From assembly GCF_030409235.1 (NCBI RefSeq), contig NZ_JAUFPO010000006.1, forward strand, positions 124,001 through 188,000: a DNA stretch of 64,000 bases. Direction: 5' to 3'. Shown one piece after another: positions 59,145 through 64,000 of the stretch (the stretch's first letter is position 1; each line of letters opens with the position of its first letter). A program made the translations under genes and the position numbers. Origin of the DNA: Halomonas almeriensis. GTDB lineage: Bacteria > Pseudomonadota > Gammaproteobacteria > Pseudomonadales > Halomonadaceae. The notes under the pieces are model-generated. The model was not told the origin of the DNA. It made no database searches and saw nothing but the letters and a program-made list of their open reading frames with translations.

Positions 59145-60874
59145 GTCGAACACCCCCCAACGGTGTCACACCGCGGCGTCCGCCCCCCATAGAGCCCATG
59201 GGTCCTGCTCGCTACATCGTCATAATGACCCTGGTGCTGATCGGCCTGAGCCTGCTGGCGGGCCGCATCGTCGACCTGCATGTCTTCGATCACACCTTTC
59301 TCAAGGGGCAGGGCGATGCGCGCACCCTGCGGGTCGACGAAATTCCGGCGCACCGCGGGATGATTACCGATCGTGACGGCAATCCGCTGGCCATTTCGAC
59401 GCCGGTGGTCACGCTCTGGGCCAACCCTCAGGATCTGCCGGAGGACGGCATTCAGCGCCTGCGCCTGGCCCAGGCCCTGGGGCAGGACCTTGATGCCCTG
59501 AATGAACGCGTCGAGCGCTATGCCGATCGCGAGTTCATGTACCTTGAGCGTCGCATGACGCCTGGCGCGGCGCAGGACGTGCTGGACCTTCGAGTGCCCG
59601 GGGTGCATGCCCGCAAGGAGTACAAGCGCTATTATCCGGCCGGTGAGGTGGCTGCTCAGTTGCTCGGCGTAACCAATATCGACGATCAGGGTCAGGAAGG
59701 GCTGGAGCTGGCCTATCAACCCTACCTGGCCGGCGTGCCGGGCAAGCGCCGTGTTCTCAAGGATCGCCGTGGTCGTCTGGTGCGTGATCTGGAGGTGCTC
59801 AAGGAGGCTGAGCCGGGCGGTGACCTGACCCTGGCGATCGACCAGAGCCTGCAATACATGGCCTATCGCGAGCTCAAAGCGGCCGTCGAGGAGAACGATG
59901 CCGATGGTGGCACCCTGGTGATGCTCGATGCGGATACCGGGGAGGTTATGGCGATGGCTAACCAGCCTTCCTACAACCCCAACAACCGGGCCGGCCTGGA
60001 CCCGGCCGGGTTGCGCAATCAGGCCATCGTCGATGCCTTCGAGCCTGGCTCGGTGATGAAGCCGCTGGCCATGACGGCCCTTCTCGAGACCGGCAGATTT
60101 CCAGCGGACACCGTGGTGGATACCTCGCCCGGCTGGATGCGCATCGACAACTATACCATCCGCGATGTGTCCAACAATGGCGAGTTGAGCCTAACCGGGA
60201 TCCTGCGCAAGTCGTCCAACATCGGCATGTCCAAGCTGACCCTGGAGCTGGATGATCCCGTGGTGCCCCGGCGTTATCGCGCCCTGGGTTTCGATCGTGC
60301 CCCGGGCACCGGCTTCCCCGGTGAAGCCAGTGGCAGTGTGCCGGCGCCGGTGCGCTGGTCGAGCAGCCAGTGGGCGGCGCTTTCCTACGGTTATGGCCTC
60401 TCGGTGTCGGCCCTTCAGCTGGCCAGTGCCTACACGGCCATCGCCAACCACGGCACGCGTCTTCCGCCTTCGCTGTTGCGCCTCAACCAGGCTCCCCAGG
60501 GCGAGCCGGTGACTGATCCACAGGTGGCCGACAGGGTGCTGAGTATGATGGATGAAGTGGTCACCCCCGGCACCGGTGCCAGGCGAGCACTGGTGCCCGG
60601 CTATCGCGTGGCCGGCAAGACGGGCACCGTCCGCAAGACCGGCAGTGGCGGTTATCAGGAAAACACCTATCGTGCCCTCTTTGTCGGCATTGCGCCGGCC
60701 TCCGATCCGCGCATCATTACCGTGGTGATGATCGACCATCCCCGCGGGGATGCTTATTATGGCGGAGCTATTGCGGCGCCGGTCTTCTCCCGGGTGGCCG
60801 GCAATGCCCTGCGCATGCTGGATGTCCCCCCCGATCGAGTGAACCAGGAGGCGGACGCCGATGATGGATCCTGA
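59141..60874 (+). CDS. ftsI: Septal peptidoglycan transpeptidase FtsI (PBP3)
   Basis: 577 residues. One N-terminal membrane helix (about 24-44), a PBP dimerisation domain, and the transpeptidase with Ser304-x-x-Lys307 (EPGSVMKPLA), Ser358-Ser359-Asn360 and Lys493-Thr-Gly (AGKTGTVRK). It crosslinks septal peptidoglycan and is a beta-lactam target. Overlaps ftsL; murE starts 24 bp after its stop. Confidence 0.98.
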   Translation: MSRTPPNGVTPRRPPPIEPMGPARYIVIMTLVLIGLSLLAGRIVDLHVFDHTFLKGQGDARTLRVDEIPAHRGMITDRDGNPLAISTPVVTLWANPQDLPEDGIQRLRLAQALGQDLDALNERVERYADREFMYLERRMTPGAAQDVLDLRVPGVHARKEYKRYYPAGEVAAQLLGVTNIDDQGQEGLELAYQPYLAGVPGKRRVLKDRRGRLVRDLEVLKEAEPGGDLTLAIDQSLQYMAYRELKAAVEENDADGGTLVMLDADTGEVMAMANQPSYNPNNRAGLDPAGLRNQAIVDAFEPGSVMKPLAMTALLETGRFPADTVVDTSPGWMRIDNYTIRDVSNNGELSLTGILRKSSNIGMSKLTLELDDPVVPRRYRALGFDRAPGTGFPGEASGSVPAPVRWSSSQWAALSYGYGLSVSALQLASAYTAIANHGTRLPPSLLRLNQAPQGEPVTDPQVADRVLSMMDEVVTPGTGARRALVPGYRVAGKTGTVRKTGSGGYQENTYRALFVGIAPASDPRIITVVMIDHPRGDAYYGGAIAAPVFSRVAGNALRMLDVPPDRVNQEADADDGS

Positions 60875-60898
60875 CCCAACGACCCTAGTGAGGCCGGC

Positions 60899-62410
60899 AT
60901 GTACGTAACCGCGGCACGGCTGAGAGCCGCCCTGAGCCAGCACTGGCCGGCGCAGGCCAGCGAGGTTGGCTCGCTCGAGCTCCCTGACGCTATCAGACTG
61001 ACCCTGGACAGCCGGTCCGTGGAGCAGGGTAATATCTTCGTGGCGTTGCCCGGCACCAGCGTGGATGGCCGTGACTTCATCGATCAGGCCCTGTCGGCGG
61101 GTGCCAGCGGGGTGCTCTGCCACATCGAGGCGGGCGAGCCGGCGTCGTCTTCCCCCGGGGTACTGCGACTCGAGGGGCTGGCCGAACGTCTCGGTGAGCT
61201 TGGTCGCGAGTTGTTCGAGGTTCCCGTGGATCTTGAACTGATCGGGGTGACCGGCACCAACGGCAAGAGTTCGGTGACCCACTATATTGCCGCTCTCAGT
61301 CAACGGCTGGGGAGCGAGGCCGGCATGATCGGTACCCTCGGGCACGGTCGGCCTGGTGCACTGCACGAGGGGAGGCTGACGACGCCGGGGCCACTGGCGC
61401 TGCAATCCGCGCTGGGCGAGCTGGCCGCCACGGGGCTCCGCCGTGTGGCCATGGAGGCATCGTCGCATGCCCTCGACCAGCAACGGCTGGCGGGGTGTCG
61501 GGTCTCGGCGGCCGTCTTTACCAACCTGAGTCGCGATCACCTCGATTACCATGGCGGCATGGGCGCCTATGCCGCCGCCAAGGCGCGGCTTTTCCAGCGC
61601 CCGGAACTCTCGCTGGCCGTGGTCAACGCTGACGACCCGCTGGCGCGCCTCATGCTGGCCGGTCTGCCGAGCGGTGTGCGCGTTCTGGCGGTCGGTGATG
61701 ATGAATCCGTGACCCTGCGGGTGGTGGGTATCGAACCGCTGCCCCAGGGGCAGCGAGCGGTCATTGCCACGCCGGACGGCGAACGTGTCCTGGAAATCGG
61801 CCTGGTCGGCGGCTTCAACCTGACCAATGTGCTGCTGGCCATCGCCACGCTTTATGGCCTGGGGGACGATCTCGAGGCGCTTTTCCGTGCCGCCGCCGAA
61901 CTGACACCGGTTCCCGGTCGCATGGAGGTCGTGTCGGATGACCGGGGGCCCACGGTGGTCATCGACTATGCCCATACGCCGGATGCACTCGAGAACGCCC
62001 TGGAGGCCCTGCGCCTGCACCTGCCCGACCAGGGTAAACTGTGGTGCCTGTTCGGCTGTGGCGGTGATCGCGATCCGGGGAAACGCCCCCTCATGGCCGC
62101 TGCCGTAGAGCGTCACGCCGACATTGCCGTGGTGACCGATGACAACCCGCGCAGCGAGTCGCCGGCCGCGATACGCGAACAGATTCTGGCCGGCCTGAGC
62201 GAGACAACCCGGTCCCGTGCCCAGGTTCACGAAGGGCGAGCAGCAGCCATTCGCGCGGTGATTCAATCGGCCGATGCCGACGACGTCATCCTGATCGCCG
62301 GCAAGGGCCATGAGACCTATCAGGAAGTCGCTGGCGTGCGTCACCCCTTTTCCGACGGGCAGGAAGCGCATACTGCCCTGAACGCACGCTACAGGGATGC
62401 CTCCTCATGA
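60899..62410 (+). CDS. murE: UDP-MurNAc-L-Ala-D-Glu:meso-diaminopimelate ligase MurE
   Basis: 503 residues. P-loop VTGTNGKSSV (Lys123) and the DNPR motif (DDNPRSE), which selects meso-diaminopimelate rather than lysine, are present. It adds the third residue of the stem peptide. It overlaps murF by 4 bp (ATGA). Confidence 0.97.
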   Translation: MYVTAARLRAALSQHWPAQASEVGSLELPDAIRLTLDSRSVEQGNIFVALPGTSVDGRDFIDQALSAGASGVLCHIEAGEPASSSPGVLRLEGLAERLGELGRELFEVPVDLELIGVTGTNGKSSVTHYIAALSQRLGSEAGMIGTLGHGRPGALHEGRLTTPGPLALQSALGELAATGLRRVAMEASSHALDQQRLAGCRVSAAVFTNLSRDHLDYHGGMGAYAAAKARLFQRPELSLAVVNADDPLARLMLAGLPSGVRVLAVGDDESVTLRVVGIEPLPQGQRAVIATPDGERVLEIGLVGGFNLTNVLLAIATLYGLGDDLEALFRAAAELTPVPGRMEVVSDDRGPTVVIDYAHTPDALENALEALRLHLPDQGKLWCLFGCGGDRDPGKRPLMAAAVERHADIAVVTDDNPRSESPAAIREQILAGLSETTRSRAQVHEGRAAAIRAVIQSADADDVILIAGKGHETYQEVAGVRHPFSDGQEAHTALNARYRDASS

Positions 62411-63774
62411 CACACGCCGGCCTGCAGCGCCTCAGCGATGTGACCCGGGCACTCGGCGTCGAGGCCCCGGGCCATGACGTCCCTATCAGCACCATTACCA
62501 CCGACACACGCCAGCTCGCGCCGGGGGCTCTGTTCGTGGCGCTGGTCGGGGACCGCTTCGATGCCCATCGGTTCCTGGCCGAGGCCCGGGAGGCCGACGC
62601 TGTGGCGGCGCTGGTGGAGTCCCGCCAGGACGACCCGCTGCCGCAGGTGGAGGTCGCCGATACGCGTCTGGCGCTGGGGCTTTTGGGTCGTGCGCGGCGC
62701 CGAGCCTGGGGCGGACCGCTGGCAGCGGTCACCGGCAACAGCGGCAAGACGACCGTCAAGCAGATGCTCGCCGGCATCCTCTCGCGCCGCGGTGATACCC
62801 TGGCCACGCATGGCAATCTCAATAATGACTTTGGCGCCCCTCTGACGCTGCTCGAACTGAGCGCGCAACACCAGCAGGCCGTGGTGGAGCTCGGTGCCAA
62901 CCATCTGGGCGAGATCGCCTGGACCACCTCCCTGGCGCTGCCCGATGTGGCCGTCATCACCAACGTGACGGGCGCGCATGTCGGTGAATTCGGCGGCATG
63001 GGGCGCATTGCCCAGGCCAAGGGCGAGATCCTATCCGGCCTGTCGGCCACGGGGGTCGCCGTGCTCAACCGGGACGATCGGTATTATCCCTTCTGGGCGA
63101 GCCAGGCGGTGCCCCGCGAAGTGGTCGATTACGGTCTGCACGGCGAGGGCCGCTTGCAGGCCAGGGCACTGGTCGCCGATCAGCTGGGGCGCTATGCTTT
63201 TACGCTGTGTTTCGAGGGCCGGGAGCTGGGTCGTCTCCAACTGCCGCTGATTGGACGTCATAATGTCTCTAATGCCCTGGCGGCGGCGGGGGCGGCCCTG
63301 GCTCTGGAAACCGAGCCGGCGGATGTGCTGGCGGGCCTGGCCGAGGTTGGGGCGGTCGCCGGGCGCATGGGCATCGTGGCCGGCCGCAACGGTGCCTGCT
63401 TGCTGGATGATACGTATAATGCCAACCCCGGTGCCGTGAAGGCGGCACTGGAGGCGCTGGTCGCGCTGCCGGCCCCCCGATGGTGCCTGCTGGGGGCCAT
63501 GGGCGAGCTGGGCGATGCGGCGGCGGACTGGCATGCCGAGATCGGACGCCATGCCCGAGCGCTCGGCATCGATTTTCTCGGTACCCTGGGTGAGGCGGCA
63601 CAGCCGGCCAGCCAGGCCTTCGGTGAAGGCGGGTACCATTTTCATGATAGAGAGGCGTTGACGCGCCATGTTCTCCACCATCTGCCGCCTTCGGCCAGTG
63701 TTCTGGTCAAAGGGTCGCGAAGCGCCGGCATGGAGCATGTGGTGGCGGCGCTGCGCTCGGATGCATCAAGGTAA
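62407..63774 (+). CDS. murF: UDP-MurNAc-tripeptide:D-Ala-D-Ala ligase MurF
   Basis: 455 residues. P-loop [10 protein letters not shown] (Lys114), the central domain signature [13 protein letters not shown] and C-terminal [15 protein letters not shown] fit MurF. It adds D-Ala-D-Ala to complete the cytoplasmic pentapeptide precursor. mraY begins 8 bp after the stop. Confidence 0.97.
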   Translation: MTHAGLQRLSDVTRALGVEAPGHDVPISTITTDTRQLAPGALFVALVGDRFDAHRFLAEAREADAVAALVESRQDDPLPQVEVADTRLALGLLGRARRRAWGGPLAAVTGNSGKTTVKQMLAGILSRRGDTLATHGNLNNDFGAPLTLLELSAQHQQAVVELGANHLGEIAWTTSLALPDVAVITNVTGAHVGEFGGMGRIAQAKGEILSGLSATGVAVLNRDDRYYPFWASQAVPREVVDYGLHGEGRLQARALVADQLGRYAFTLCFEGRELGRLQLPLIGRHNVSNALAAAGAALALETEPADVLAGLAEVGAVAGRMGIVAGRNGACLLDDTYNANPGAVKAALEALVALPAPRWCLLGAMGELGDAAADWHAEIGRHARALGIDFLGTLGEAAQPASQAFGEGGYHFHDREALTRHVLHHLPPSASVLVKGSRSAGMEHVVAALRSDASR

Positions 63775-63782
63775 CGCATTAC

Positions 63783-64000
63783 ATGCTGCTTTTTCTGGCT
63801 GATTTCCTGGCGCAATTTCAGAGCGCCTTCAATGTCTTCAACTACCTCACCCTGAGGATGATTCTCGGTACGCTGACCGCGCTGGTGCTGTGCCTGTGGC
63901 TGGGGCCCCTGGTCATACGCCGTCTCGTGGAGCGCCAGATCGGTCAGGCGGTTCGCGATGATGGGCCGCAATCGCACCTCTCCAAGGCGGGCACGCCGAC
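63783..64000 (+). CDS. mraY: Phospho-MurNAc-pentapeptide translocase MraY, N-terminal part (cut by window end)
   Basis: The 72 visible codons give a first transmembrane segment ([20 protein letters not shown]) and the cytoplasmic [19 protein letters not shown] stretch, in which the conserved DGPxSHxxKxGTPT motif of MraY is recognisable. MraY makes lipid I. The position directly after murF is canonical. The rest lies beyond 64000. Confidence 0.95.
   Translation, partial: MLLFLADFLAQFQSAFNVFNYLTLRMILGTLTALVLCLWLGPLVIRRLVERQIGQAVRDDGPQSHLSKAGTP

Noticed and set aside
60191..62371. 726-codon open frame antisense to ftsI and murE
   Set aside because: Same reason: shadow of conserved genes on the plus strand, with no ribosome site or recognisable protein family.

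Overview
This window is about 64 kb of high-GC, densely coded chromosomal DNA from a gammaproteobacterium, most likely a halophile of the Halomonadaceae (Halomonas-like). That placement is inferred. It rests on long-range gene order shared with Pseudomonas-type genomes (gatCBA | mreBCD-maf-rng-yhdP-tldD-darP-pmbA | ptsO-rapZ-ptsN-hpf-rpoN-lptBAC-kdsCD | mlaFEDCB-ibaG-murA-hisGD | degS-type protease-zapE-rplM-rpsI-petABC-sspAB-dolP-diaA-yraN-lpoA-rsmI-rnpB-rsmH-ftsLI-murEF-mraY), plus a betaine-type demethylating flavoenzyme. No phage, insertion sequence, CRISPR array, tRNA or rRNA gene was seen. No stretch longer than 300 bases lacks a gene or RNA.

Region by region. (1) 1-9142 is a one-carbon block. 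A dimethylglycine/sarcosine-dehydrogenase-like flavoprotein (cut by the left edge) lies downstream, on the same strand, of a complete soluble NAD+-dependent molybdenum formate dehydrogenase operon (fdsGBA-fdhD-fdsD). A divergent ModE-HTH plus periplasmic-binding-type regulator sits at its head. (2) 9133-12518 holds a divergent PuuA-like gamma-glutamylpolyamine synthetase and PuuC-like aldehyde dehydrogenase, and a 55-residue DUF6435-type protein. (3) 12553-16380 carries a YetF-like membrane protein and the Glu-tRNA(Gln) amidotransferase operon gatCAB. (4) 16562-28690 is the cell-shape and envelope block mreBCD, maf, rng, yhdP and tldD, followed by darP and pmbA. (5) 28867-36900 is one long leftward operon from a Ca/Na antiporter through Kdo synthesis (kdsD, kdsC) and LPS transport (lptC, lptA, lptB) to rpoN, hpf and the nitrogen PTS (ptsN, rapZ, ptsO). 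(6) 37043-43783 is the rightward mlaFEDCB-ibaG-murA-hisG-hisD cluster, ended by a clear terminator. (7) 43854-53065 holds a DegS/AlgW-like protease, a Nif3-family protein, ZapG/YhcB, ZapE, ribosomal proteins L13/S9, the cytochrome bc1 complex and SspA/SspB. (8) 53180-64000 holds dolP, diaA, yraN and lpoA (leftward), and rsmI, the RNase P RNA and the division/cell-wall cluster rsmH-ftsL-ftsI-murE-murF-mraY (rightward, cut by the right edge).

How the genes fit together: most of the window builds the cell envelope. This includes peptidoglycan precursors and septal synthesis (murA, murE, murF, mraY, ftsI, ftsL, lpoA), elongation (mreBCD), LPS core sugar and export (kds, lpt), and outer-membrane lipid balance (mla, yhdP, dolP), beside the PtsN/RapZ regulatory genes. 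The left block appears to oxidise C1 units to CO2 with NADH formation.

The main non-routine observations are: an mreC that seems to lack a standard start codon and has AUC at ideal Shine-Dalgarno spacing; a family of small palindromic intergenic repeats flanking darP-pmbA in inverted orientation; two 7-bp tandem repeats, one abutting ptsO and one just upstream of the rplM promoter; two 13-bp palindromes 30 bp apart between rpoN and lptB; a large hairpin in the petABC leader; and loss of mraZ, with rnpB lying directly before rsmH.
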